38,481 nucleotides of DNA from assembly GCA_905194315.1 (NCBI GenBank), contig CAJJRX010000023.1, positions 1 to 38,481 of the forward strand, read 5' to 3'. The stretch is from an uncultured Sutterella sp. (lineage in GTDB: Bacteria > Pseudomonadota > Gammaproteobacteria > Burkholderiales > Burkholderiaceae_F). Positions 1 through 8,816 of the stretch are shown here, piece after piece; within the stretch, counting starts at the first letter, position 1; each line of letters begins with the position of its first letter. Under the pieces are notes generated by a model. It was not told where the DNA came from and did no database searches. It was given only the letters and a program-made list of their open reading frames with translations. A program made the translations under genes and the position numbers.

Positions 1-1164
<1,164 letters not shown>

Positions 1165-1250
1165 CTTTGGCTCCTGAACAAGTGAATTCCAGCCCCAACG
1201 CAAATACAGGACAAGAACTGGAAGTGATTAATAAAAGGAAGGAAAATTTG

Positions 1251-1325
<75 letters not shown>

Positions 1326-1423
1326 GCGCTTCATGAGCGGTTGACGCGAGCTGCCGCAGGAAAAACCTGCAGGACAACTGGATGTCCTTCCGCTCTGCAT
1401 TGTTCGCGTAGCGAAAGTTTCGC
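1326..1423 (-). other. Inter-tRNA spacer with three small hairpins, no tRNA-Gly
   Basis: The 98-bp spacer between tRNA-Tyr and tRNA-Thr contains three compact inverted repeats: GCGAA-AGT-TTCGC (1411-1423, touching the tRNA-Tyr CCA end), AGGACA-N6-TGTCCT (1371-1388) and GCAGG-AAAAA-CCTGC (1356-1370). None has a tRNA fold. In many Betaproteobacteria a tRNA-Gly gene occupies this place. The hairpins could guide processing of the transcript (inference). Confidence 0.5.
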
Positions 1424-1509
1424 TGGTGGAGAGGGATGGATTCGAACCATCGTAGGCGTAAGCCAACAGATTTACAGTCTGCCCCCTTTAGCCACTCGGG
1501 CACCTCTCC
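1424..1509 (-). tRNA. tRNA-Tyr(GUA)
   Basis: An 86-nt class II tRNA reads on the minus strand. The acceptor arms are GGAGAGG / CCTCTCC, the anticodon loop is CTGTAAA (anticodon GTA), there is a long variable arm, the T-loop is TTCGAAT, and the CCA end is encoded. It is the first gene of the tRNA-Tyr / tRNA-Thr / tuf transcription unit. Confidence 0.97.
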
Positions 1510-1526
1510 GTCGCGAGAGAGACTGA

Positions 1527-1555
1527 ATTATGCACTGTTGCTAAACACTCGTCAA
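1527..1555 (-). promoter_or_regulatory. Sigma-70 promoter of the tRNA/tuf unit
   Basis: On the minus strand, TTGACG (-35, 1550-1555) and CATAAT (-10, 1527-1532) are separated by exactly 17 bp, 17 bp before the mature tRNA-Tyr 5' end. The upstream region 1560-1610 is A/T rich and contains a repeated TACGTATTT, which could serve as an UP element. Spacing and match make this the most convincing promoter in the window. Confidence 0.8.
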
Positions 1556-1678
1556 GACCGAAAACCAAAAAAACATAAAATTACGTATTTCTACGTATTT
1601 TTTATCCCCGTCAATCAATAGCAAACCGCGCTACTATGATCATCACCTTCTCTAAAACGCTCCTTACGCCTATATTTG

Positions 1679-3142
1679 ATGCTAGAACCTGAAACGATTC
1701 ATACTTTCACGCTCTGGAGTCTGATTGCCGTCATTGTGCAGTTCAGTATCGTCCTTGGCGTGACTCTCCGTGTGATGCTGACCCGGCACCCGCCGGGAGC
1801 GGCTTTCGCCTGGATTCTGATTACAGCCGTTATTCCCTATGTCGGCTTTGTGCTCTATCTGATGATCGGGGAACGTCCGCTCGGACGGCACCGTGAAAAG
1901 CTCTACCGCAAACTCCATCTCAAAGAGCATTTTTCCGGGCACATAGGCGCCGCACGCCTGCCGGAGCATCTCGATGAGCACAAAGGACTTTTCAGACTGG
2001 CGACACGGGTATCGAGATTTCCGCTTACCGAGGGCTCGAGTATCACTCTCATCAGCGAAACCCATGACATCTTCAGTGCGATGCTCAGGGATATCCGCAG
2101 TGCAGCCGCGTCAATCGATCTGGAGTTTTATATTCTCTGGGACGAAGGAGATGTGAGAGTCATCACGGATGCACTCGCTGAGGCCTGTGCCAGAGGGGTG
2201 CGCGTGCGGCTTCTTCTGGACGACTTCGGTTCACACACTTTCCTCAAAAGCGAGCGCCGCAAAGAGCTTGAGCGTGCCGGTCTTGAGATTGTTCCGGCCA
2301 TGCCTATGCAGCTGCTGGGCATGCTCGGGCTGCAGCGAGCCGATCTGAGGCTGCACCGTAAAAGTCTGATTGTGGATGAACGCATCGCCTATACCGGCAG
2401 CTGCAACCTCATTGACCCGGATGCCTATCCGGATGCCAAGATTGTCGGAAAATGGATTGATGCGATGGTGCGTCTGGAAGGGCCTGTTGTGAGTTCAATG
2501 CAGCTTGTCTTCACCACAGACTGGTGTCTGCAGCCATCTCAGCAGCAGTCAAAGCTGCCTTCACTCGATCTGAAGGAGCAGCCGCGCACCGGTGAGGCCA
2601 CTTCAGTGCTGGTTCCCTCGGGCCCCTACAGTGTGCATGATCCCAATCTGTATCTGCTGCTTGAGGCAATCGGTCAGGCTCGCCACTCACTGACGATCAC
2701 CACACCGTACTTTGTTCCGAATGAAACACTGATGACAGCTCTGCAGACCGCAGCCTTCCGCGGCGTCAGAATTCAGCTGATCATTCCGGAACGGGGAAAT
2801 AACGCACCGGTCACCTGGGCGGGCCGGCGTCATTTTGAGGCGCTGCTTGATGCCGGGGTGAATATCTGGCTCTATCACGGCGGGCTGCTGCACACCAAGA
2901 GTATAGAAATAGACGGAAAGATTGCGCTCTTTGGCACCGTCAATCTTGATAACCGCAGTCTGCACCTGAATTTTGAAACCACACTACTCGCTTACGACAC
3001 CGCATTTCTGAGTGCGCTGCAGGCGCTGCACAATACCTATATCAGTGCTTCGACACGGGTGCAGATCTGCGACTGGAAGGCCCGCCCTCTAAAGCACCGT
3101 CTGAAAGAGGGCCTCGGCTACCTTATTTCTCCTCTTTTGTAG
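1679..3142 (+). CDS. cls: Cardiolipin synthase (phospholipase D family)
   Basis: Cardiolipin synthase joins two phosphatidylglycerol molecules at the inner membrane to form cardiolipin and glycerol. The 487-residue protein has two N-terminal membrane helices (about 10-30 and 43-65) and two phospholipase D domains. Each domain has the HKD motif: HRKSLIVD at about 226-233 and HTKSIEID at about 405-412. The length is close to E. coli ClsA (486). The frame is open from a TTG at 1676, but the ATG at 1679 is the more natural start; no strong ribosome binding site is seen. The 3' end overlaps the convergent gene downstream by 20 bp. Which Cls paralogue this is remains open. Confidence 0.93.
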   Translation: MLEPETIHTFTLWSLIAVIVQFSIVLGVTLRVMLTRHPPGAAFAWILITAVIPYVGFVLYLMIGERPLGRHREKLYRKLHLKEHFSGHIGAARLPEHLDEHKGLFRLATRVSRFPLTEGSSITLISETHDIFSAMLRDIRSAAASIDLEFYILWDEGDVRVITDALAEACARGVRVRLLLDDFGSHTFLKSERRKELERAGLEIVPAMPMQLLGMLGLQRADLRLHRKSLIVDERIAYTGSCNLIDPDAYPDAKIVGKWIDAMVRLEGPVVSSMQLVFTTDWCLQPSQQQSKLPSLDLKEQPRTGEATSVLVPSGPYSVHDPNLYLLLEAIGQARHSLTITTPYFVPNETLMTALQTAAFRGVRIQLIIPERGNNAPVTWAGRRHFEALLDAGVNIWLYHGGLLHTKSIEIDGKIALFGTVNLDNRSLHLNFETTLLAYDTAFLSALQALHNTYISASTRVQICDWKARPLKHRLKEGLGYLISPLL

Positions 3143-3518
3143 AAGGACGAACCTCTTCAATATCCTCAATTTCCGTGTGTGAGATCAGACGCTGCGGCTG
3201 CGCCTCTTCCGTGCTCTGTCCGGAGGAGGCGGCGCTGGTCGACTCGATATCCTCGGCGTTATAGATATCCTCACGACGGCTCTCGGAACGGTATGTATAG
3301 CTGTAGAAACCGTCCGGGTTCTGTACGCCGGCGCGTTTGAGTTTGTATGACGTCCAGGCCAGAACAATCAGGCACAGGACAACCACAAACGCTATGAAAC
3401 CCAACAGAAACGGAAGCAGCATCACAAGCAGAACGCCGCCGGCGATCAGCACCGCAGCGGAAACAAGAAAACGGACAACGGGATGCGCTTGTGATAAATC
3501 AATGTTGAGCTTTGACAT
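3123..3518 (-). CDS. Small membrane protein, function unknown
   Basis: This is a 131-residue protein with one long or two short hydrophobic segments at about 14-53 (rich in Val, Leu and Ile), followed by a charged, probably cytoplasmic tail. The tail contains YSYTYRSESRRED and an acidic Glu/Asp/Ser-rich end. I do not recognise the family. The gene converges on cls and overlaps its last 20 bp. Its 5' end faces the folE2 regulatory region. The composition (membrane anchor plus acidic tail) and consistent codon use support a real gene. Confidence 0.7.
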   Translation of the reverse strand: MSKLNIDLSQAHPVVRFLVSAAVLIAGGVLLVMLLPFLLGFIAFVVVLCLIVLAWTSYKLKRAGVQNPDGFYSYTYRSESRREDIYNAEDIESTSAASSGQSTEEAQPQRLISHTEIEDIEEVRPSTKEEK

Positions 3519-3906
3519 AGGCTATTTGTATGACTCCGGTTAAGAAATTTCTGTTATTATTCTAGCTCTTTGATTTTTATGACGTTTCCCTGCGGTAATC
3601 CCTTGTGGAGAAAGTTCAGAAAACGCCGATAAAAGACAGTGTCTTCAAAGGACTCATCAAAATTGTAACTTGCTGAGTGGGCTTTTTCGATCTCGTTACA
3701 GCGTTTTCCCACATAAAGTCCTGTGCTTTTTGTAAGATATTGTCCACATTAAAGGATGTCGGCGGACTCCGTGCTTTTTATCAGCCGCTCTGCTGAACCG
3801 GAGCCGTCCGACTTTCACACTGAAGTGCACTTACTCCGACAATACCGTATTGAATTGTCCGTCTGCCGCCCCGGGAGGGACGTGCGGCAGGGCGGACCAG
3901 AAAACT
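3519..3906. other. Intergenic region upstream of folE2
   Basis: This 388-bp gap between divergent genes has no convincing small ORF. It contains a 13-bp palindrome AAGACA-G-TGTCTT (3633-3645) of unknown role, and the strong leader hairpin at 3857-3897 listed separately. A weak promoter-like pair, TTCACA and GACAAT separated by 18 bp, lies just before the hairpin. I did not find a clear Zur-type operator by eye. Confidence 0.4.
3857..3897 (+). promoter_or_regulatory. Structured folE2 leader, candidate THF-II (folE) riboswitch
   Basis: A 41-nt hairpin ends nine bases before the folE2 ATG. The outer stem is GTCCG / CGGAC (3857-3861 / 3893-3897). An internal asymmetry follows (T3862 against GG 3891-3892), then the inner stem CTGCCGC / GCGGCAG (3863-3869 / 3884-3890). 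The 14-nt loop is CCCGGGAGGGACGT. Size, two-stem layout, purine-rich loop and position before a GTP cyclohydrolase gene resemble the tetrahydrofolate class II riboswitch (folE motif) of Proteobacteria. I cannot test the consensus here, so the class assignment is inference; the hairpin itself is directly visible. Confidence 0.5.
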
Positions 3907-4701
3907 ATGGAAAATAACTCGAAAACCAACCTGCCTGACGTGCAGTCTTCGCATGATCTGCGAAACATCCCCATTACACGTGTTGGTGTGCGCAACATTA
4001 CCTTACCGGTTGTTGTGTCCTCTAAAGACGGCCCTCAGCACACCATTGCCACGGTGTCCATGACGGTGGCCCTGCCGGCCGACCAGAAAGGCACTCACAT
4101 GTCGCGCTTTATCGCTCTCATGGAGGAGCACAGTGAAGCGCTTAGTCTTGAGAGCGTCCGCTCCCTGATGACACTCATGCTCGAGCAGCTCGATGCCGTG
4201 AGCGGAACCATTGAAATCCGCTTCCCCTTCTTTGTCCGGAAGATCGCCCCCGTGAGCAAGCTCTCGAGTCTTATGAACTATGAGGCAGCCTGGATCGCCA
4301 CGGCTGAAAACGGTGTCACCGAAGTCCGTCAGGAAACACTCACACCGGTCACCAGTCTGTGCCCCTGCTCCAAGGAAATCTCCAAGTATGGCGCACACAA
4401 TCAGCGTTCGCACCTGACCATGTCTCTGATTCTCGACGGAGAAATGAGTCTCGAAGAGCAGATCGCCATCAGTGAGAAGTCCGCCTCGTGCGAACTCTGG
4501 GCACGACTCAAACGTGCCGATGAGAAATTCGTCACGGAATATGCTTATGATCACCCGAAATTCGTGGAAGATATCCTGCGTGACATGGCCGGTGCACTGA
4601 ATGCCGAAAAACGCGTTCTGGCCTACCGTGTTCAGGCTGAAAATTTCGAGTCGATTCATAATCACTCCGCTTTCGGCTGGATTGAACACGACAAGCGCTG
4701 A
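3907..4701 (+). CDS. folE2: GTP cyclohydrolase FolE2 (type IB)
   Basis: FolE2 converts GTP to 7,8-dihydroneopterin triphosphate, the first step of folate (and queuosine) synthesis, and can use metals other than zinc. The 264-residue protein shows the family motif KGTHMSRF (61-68), EEHSEAL, and the conserved Cys in TSLCPCSKE (C152/C154). The open frame reaches a TTG at 3850, but that would translate the stable leader hairpin; the ATG at 3907 gives the expected family N-terminus (LPDVQSSHDLRNIPITRVGV). No strong ribosome binding site is exposed next to the ATG, which fits control by the leader structure (inference). The family call is secure. Confidence 0.93.
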   Translation: MENNSKTNLPDVQSSHDLRNIPITRVGVRNITLPVVVSSKDGPQHTIATVSMTVALPADQKGTHMSRFIALMEEHSEALSLESVRSLMTLMLEQLDAVSGTIEIRFPFFVRKIAPVSKLSSLMNYEAAWIATAENGVTEVRQETLTPVTSLCPCSKEISKYGAHNQRSHLTMSLILDGEMSLEEQIAISEKSASCELWARLKRADEKFVTEYAYDHPKFVEDILRDMAGALNAEKRVLAYRVQAENFESIHNHSAFGWIEHDKR

Positions 4702-4768
4702 CGCGGAGAGATTCCGCTTTGTCAGCCCAGCAGATCGACCCGTTAGTCCGCCCGGTCAACGGGTCGAT
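4698..4768 (+). terminator. Two hairpins after folE2, probable terminator
   Basis: The first hairpin spans the stop codon (CTGAC-GCGGA ... TCCGC-TTT-GTCAG, 4698-4725). The second has a perfect 11-bp stem ATCGACCCGTT / AACGGGTCGAT (4734-4744 / 4758-4768) with a 13-nt loop, followed only by ATTT-rich sequence. The weak U-tract means it may be a poor terminator or a 3' stabiliser. Confidence 0.5.
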
Positions 4769-4878
4769 ACATTTCCTAATTCAATTTCACACGCTTCTGA
4801 TTAACCTCTGTAGAGTCGGAACTTGTAAACTGTTTCTCTAACTCATTAAAACTCACAGGGCAGTTCCCGGAAAAACCT

Positions 4879-6618
4879 ATGCTAGCTCAACAACAAGAGA
4901 CTGTAGCCTCCATTATTAAAGAGGCACTTGCCACCTTTAACGTTACCGATGTCAATATCGTTCTTGAACGCCCGAAGAGCGCAGAGCACGGTGATATCGC
5001 CTGCACTGTCGCCATGCAGCTGGCGCGGGTTCTGAAGAAAAAGCCCCGCGACATTGCCACGGAACTCGTTGAGGTTATCAAGGCCAACCCCAAGGCACAG
5101 AGTCTCTTCAAACAGATTGACATCGCCGGTCCGGGATTCATCAATTTCTACCTCAATGACGAGTCGCGCTTTGATACTATCCGTCAGATTCTGCGCGCCG
5201 GAAAGCATTTCGGCCGCAACGACTCGCACAAGGGCGAATCTGTGCTGCTCGAGTTTGTGTCCGCCAACCCCACGGGCCCCCTGCATCTCGGACATGCCCG
5301 GCAGGGTGCGCTTGGCGACACCCTGGCCAACCTGCTCGAAACGCAGGGCTGGAAAGTGGTTCGTGAGTTTTACTACAACGATGCCGGTGTGCAGATCGGC
5401 AATCTTGCCGAATCTATCCGCCTGCGCGGTCTGCAGATTCAGGGTGAGAAGATTGAAATGCCTGAGAGTGCCTACCACGGTGAATACATCGTGTCTATTG
5501 CTCAGGATTACCTTGACAAAAAGCCCATTACCACCCACGCCGGTGAAGTCGTTGAAAGTCAGGGCGATCTCAAGGACATCGATGCCATCCGCCGCTACGG
5601 CGTTGCCTACCTGCGTAACGAGCAGGACGATGATCTGAGCGCTCTGGGTGTGCGTTTTGACAACTTCTATCTGGAAAGCTCGCTTTACTCCGACGGCCGC
5701 GTGGAAAAAGCCGTGCAGGCCATGATCGACTCTGGCTACACCTATGAGAAGGATGGTGCGCTCTGGCTGAAAACCACTGCCTGTGAAGACTTCGGCATTC
5801 ATGACGACAAGGATCGTGTGATGCGCAAGGCTGACGGCACCTTCACCTATTTCGTGCCTGATGTGGCCTACCATCTGGCTAAATTTGAACGCGGCTTTAC
5901 CAAGGCGGTCGACATTCAAGGGTCCGACCACCACGGCACCACCGCCCGCGTTCGCGCCGGTCTTCAGTGCTGCGCCAAGGTGCTCGGCTGGTCCATCCCC
6001 GTCACCTTCCCCGAATACATCCTGCACAAGATGCTCTCTGTGGTCAAAGACGGTGAACCGGTCAAGATGAGCAAGCGTTCAGGCAACTATGTCACGCTTC
6101 GCGACCTCGTTGATATGGCCGGCCGTGACGCCGCCCGTTTCTTCCTTGTCAACCGCAAGGCAGATGCTGAATTTGTCTTTGACATCAATCTTGCCCAGGA
6201 AAAGAGTGACGAAAATCCCGTCTACTATCTGCAGTATGCCCACGCCCGCATCTGCTCCGTGTTTGCCAACGCGGAAAAGAATTGCGCGGTGCCCTCCGCC
6301 GCAGAAATGCTCGACGTTGATCTCTCGAGCCTGACGGGTGAGGCTGCTTCGCTTCTGATCAATAAACTTGCCGAGTATCCCGGCATGCTGACTCAGGCCG
6401 CCAATGATCATGCGCCGCATACGCTGTGCTACTACCTCAAGGATCTCGCCGCCTGTTTCCACTCGTTCTACAACGCGGAACGAATCGTGTGCGACAATCA
6501 GGACGAACGTAATGCCCGACTGACTCTGCTGGCTGCCACCCGTCAGGTTCTGGCCAACGGCTTGGATCTGCTCGGGGTGTCCGCACCTGAATACATGGCC
6601 AAACGCGACGACGACTGA
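4879..6618 (+). CDS. argS: Arginyl-tRNA synthetase
   Basis: This class I aminoacyl-tRNA synthetase charges tRNA-Arg. The 579-residue protein has the ArgRS N-terminal additional domain (about 1-110) and the HIGH-type motif HLGH at 136-139 in ANPTGPLHLGHARQ. The KMSKS-type motif KMSKRSG starts at 396. The C-terminal DALR-type anticodon-binding domain ends in LGVSAPEYM. Length is normal (E. coli 577). It is the first gene of an argS / SPOR / dsbA / SDR cluster that recurs in Burkholderiales. A 381-codon open frame on the opposite strand (4882-6027) is a shadow. Confidence 0.97.
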   Translation: MLAQQQETVASIIKEALATFNVTDVNIVLERPKSAEHGDIACTVAMQLARVLKKKPRDIATELVEVIKANPKAQSLFKQIDIAGPGFINFYLNDESRFDTIRQILRAGKHFGRNDSHKGESVLLEFVSANPTGPLHLGHARQGALGDTLANLLETQGWKVVREFYYNDAGVQIGNLAESIRLRGLQIQGEKIEMPESAYHGEYIVSIAQDYLDKKPITTHAGEVVESQGDLKDIDAIRRYGVAYLRNEQDDDLSALGVRFDNFYLESSLYSDGRVEKAVQAMIDSGYTYEKDGALWLKTTACEDFGIHDDKDRVMRKADGTFTYFVPDVAYHLAKFERGFTKAVDIQGSDHHGTTARVRAGLQCCAKVLGWSIPVTFPEYILHKMLSVVKDGEPVKMSKRSGNYVTLRDLVDMAGRDAARFFLVNRKADAEFVFDINLAQEKSDENPVYYLQYAHARICSVFANAEKNCAVPSAAEMLDVDLSSLTGEAASLLINKLAEYPGMLTQAANDHAPHTLCYYLKDLAACFHSFYNAERIVCDNQDERNARLTLLAATRQVLANGLDLLGVSAPEYMAKRDDD

Positions 6619-6645
6619 GGCGTTTCAGACTACTAGGAGTACACT

Positions 6646-7263
6646 GTGTCTAAATCCCGCTTTTCCTTAGGTTTTGGTGGTTTCCTCTTCGGAATCGTTT
6701 TCGGCCTGGCGGTCGCTGCTGCGGTAGCGGTTTTCACGCTGAATTCGCCCGTGCCTTTTGTTGACAACAAGGTCCAGAAGGTCACGGCGGATGTCGATCC
6801 TGCGAAGCTGCTCGACGGCAATGTTGATCCCAACAAAGCCCTCAATGCCTCTTCCTCGCCCGAAACCGCAAGCGACGCCGGTTCTGCTCCGGCAGGCACA
6901 GTTGCTACTGTCACTGCCAGCAGCGCACCTGCCAACGCCCCTGCGAACAATACTGCGGCTGCGCCGGTGCAGAGTTCTCCGGAACTCCAGCCCCAGCGTG
7001 ACGAACAGGGCAAGGCCGCTCAGCCCGGCACGGTTACGCCGGTGAGCTACTGGGTGCAGGCCGGCGCTTTCCGCTCTGACAAACAGGCTCAGGAACGTCA
7101 GGCTCAGCTTGCCATGCTTGCTGTTGAAGCACAGATTCAGCAGGCCGGCAGCTTCTGGCGTGTGCGTATCGGTCCGTTTGACGACCGTAACAGTGCCAAC
7201 GAAATTCAAAACATGTTGAATGATCAGAACATTCAGGCTACGATCATTAAACAGCAGAACTAA
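6646..7263 (+). CDS. SPOR-domain membrane protein (FtsN-like)
   Basis: The 205-residue protein has one N-terminal membrane helix (about 8-32) and a long Ala/Pro/Thr/Ser-rich linker (about 50-125). A C-terminal SPOR domain (about 130-205, YWVQAGAFRSDKQAQ ... FWRVRIGPF) binds denuded septal peptidoglycan. It starts with GTG at 6646, preceded by TAGGAG seven bases upstream. It lies 27 bp after argS and 57 bp before the dsbA-type gene. Role in cell division is inferred from the domain; FtsN orthology is possible but not shown. Confidence 0.88.
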   Translation: MSKSRFSLGFGGFLFGIVFGLAVAAAVAVFTLNSPVPFVDNKVQKVTADVDPAKLLDGNVDPNKALNASSSPETASDAGSAPAGTVATVTASSAPANAPANNTAAAPVQSSPELQPQRDEQGKAAQPGTVTPVSYWVQAGAFRSDKQAQERQAQLAMLAVEAQIQQAGSFWRVRIGPFDDRNSANEIQNMLNDQNIQATIIKQQN

Positions 7264-7320
7264 ACCGATAAAACCGCTCAATTTTGGCATCAACTATTAA
7301 ATTAAAGGACGAATAACACT

Positions 7321-7968
7321 ATGATTTCACGACGTGCTCTCCTTGGCGCTGGCGCTCTTATCGCCTGCACCTCACCTGCTTTCGGTAGCCAGTCCTACAG
7401 TGCCGGCAAAGACTTTCTGGTTCTTCAGCCGCCTGTTCAGTCTGATGCCAACAAGATTGAAGTGGTTGAGTTTTTTGCATACACCTGCCCGCACTGCCTG
7501 CAGTTCGAACCTGTGCTTTCCGCATGGGAAAAGACACTCCCTGAAGACGTCGTTCTGCACCGCTGCCCTGTGGCCTGGCAGCCCAAGTACTTCCCCTTCA
7601 CCGATACCTATTTCGCGATGGAAGCGCTTGGCGTGCTTGAAAAACTGCACCTTCCGTTCTTTGAAAGCGTCATCTACCAGACGCATCCCTACGACTTCAA
7701 CAGTGCGGAAAATGACATCCTGGACTTCATGGTCAAAAACGGCGTGGATGCTGACAAGTGGAAAGCCACGGTTCGCTCCTTTGGCGTGAAGAACAAGACC
7801 CGCGTTGCCTTCCAGCAGTGGCAGACCTATCAGATTGACAGCACGCCGATGCTCGGCGTGGGCGGTCGCTTTATCACCGGTCCGCACATGGTCGGTTCTC
7901 GCAATGCGATGCCCGATGCGCTCAACTGGATGATTGATCAGATCCGCAACGATCGCAAGAAAGGCTGA
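7321..7968 (+). CDS. dsbA: Periplasmic thiol:disulfide oxidoreductase DsbA
   Basis: DsbA introduces disulfide bonds into exported proteins. The 215-residue protein has the thioredoxin-fold active site CPHC (C56-C59) after VVEFFAYT, and the cis-proline loop STPM (T175-P176). The signal peptide starts MISRRALLGAGALIA. Its SRRALL matches the twin-arginine pattern, so export of a folded precursor by Tat is possible, though Sec cannot be excluded. Likely clients encoded nearby are the fimbrial subunits and chaperones at the far end of the window, which carry cysteine pairs (inference). A clean rho-independent terminator follows 18 bp after the stop. Confidence 0.93.
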   Translation: MISRRALLGAGALIACTSPAFGSQSYSAGKDFLVLQPPVQSDANKIEVVEFFAYTCPHCLQFEPVLSAWEKTLPEDVVLHRCPVAWQPKYFPFTDTYFAMEALGVLEKLHLPFFESVIYQTHPYDFNSAENDILDFMVKNGVDADKWKATVRSFGVKNKTRVAFQQWQTYQIDSTPMLGVGGRFITGPHMVGSRNAMPDALNWMIDQIRNDRKKG

Positions 7969-7986
7969 TCACCGGTTCTTAAGTCA

Positions 7987-8013
7987 GGTGAGACGGAAGT
8001 CTCACCTTTTTTT
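7987..8013 (+). terminator. Rho-independent terminator after dsbA
   Basis: A perfect 8-bp stem GGTGAGAC / GTCTCACC with a GGAA tetraloop is followed by seven T residues. It ends only 23 bp before the start codon of the next gene. Confidence 0.92.
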
Positions 8014-8036
8014 AGCACTTTAAAGGAACTTCCCTC

Positions 8037-8813
8037 ATGTCCAATGTATTCATCACCGGAGCCTCCAGCGGTATCGGTTTTGCCATGGCCCGCGCCTTTG
8101 CACAGCGCGGAGACACGCTCGGTCTGGTTGCCCGCGATATGGGAAAACTCGAAGCAGCCGCCGCGCGCCTGGAGATCCCCGCTGAGCGCATTCACCTTTT
8201 TTCTGCCGATGTGACGGATAAAGAGGTCATGCGCGAGGTCGGCACGGAGTTTGACCAGCGTACCGGCGGAGCCGATATCGTCATCGCCAATGCCGGTATT
8301 TCTCACGGGGTAAAAACGGAATACTTTGAAGACCTGGAAGTGCTCGAGAAAATCTACCGGACAAACGTCTTTGCGATGGCCTACACGTTCCATCCTTTTA
8401 TTGCGCCGATGAAAGCCCGCGGTCACGGTCAGCTTGTCGGTATCGGCTCTGTGGCGGGCATTCGCGGTCTGCCCGGGTCTGAGGCCTACTGTGCGAGCAA
8501 ATCCGCCGTCATCACATACTGCGAGAGTCTGCGCGTTGAGCTGAAAAAAGCGGGAGTGCAGGTGCAGACCATCTGTCCGGGGTTTGTCCGCACAGAGCTG
8601 ACAGCAAAGAATCCCTACAAGATGCCCTTTATCCAGACACCGGAAGAGTTTGCCCGCGATGCCGTCCCGGCAATTCTGAACGGAGTCTCCTACCGGGTTA
8701 TTCCCTGGCAGATGGGTGTTCTGGCCAAAATTCTGCGTCTGCTGCCCAACTGGGTCTTTGACAAGGCCACTGCCAACCGTAAACAGAAACCGCGTGTGAG
8801 CGCCGGAGAGTAA
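8037..8813 (+). CDS. Short-chain dehydrogenase/reductase
   Basis: A classical SDR of 258 residues, NAD(P)-dependent. It has the cofactor motif TGASSGIG (7-14), NAG (85-87), and the catalytic S138, Y151 and K155 (YCASK). An Arg at 33 after the second beta strand (VARD) hints at NADP preference. Substrate unknown. It follows dsbA across a strong terminator and has an AAAGGA ribosome binding site. Its stop codon is three bases from the convergent recQ stop, with no terminator visible in between. The gene regularly follows dsbA in Burkholderiales. Confidence 0.9.
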   Translation: MSNVFITGASSGIGFAMARAFAQRGDTLGLVARDMGKLEAAAARLEIPAERIHLFSADVTDKEVMREVGTEFDQRTGGADIVIANAGISHGVKTEYFEDLEVLEKIYRTNVFAMAYTFHPFIAPMKARGHGQLVGIGSVAGIRGLPGSEAYCASKSAVITYCESLRVELKKAGVQVQTICPGFVRTELTAKNPYKMPFIQTPEEFARDAVPAILNGVSYRVIPWQMGVLAKILRLLPNWVFDKATANRKQKPRVSAGE

Positions 8814-8816
8814 GGC

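Noticed and set aside
4882..6027. 381-codon open frame opposite argS
   Set aside because: Antisense shadow of a certain essential gene; no domain.
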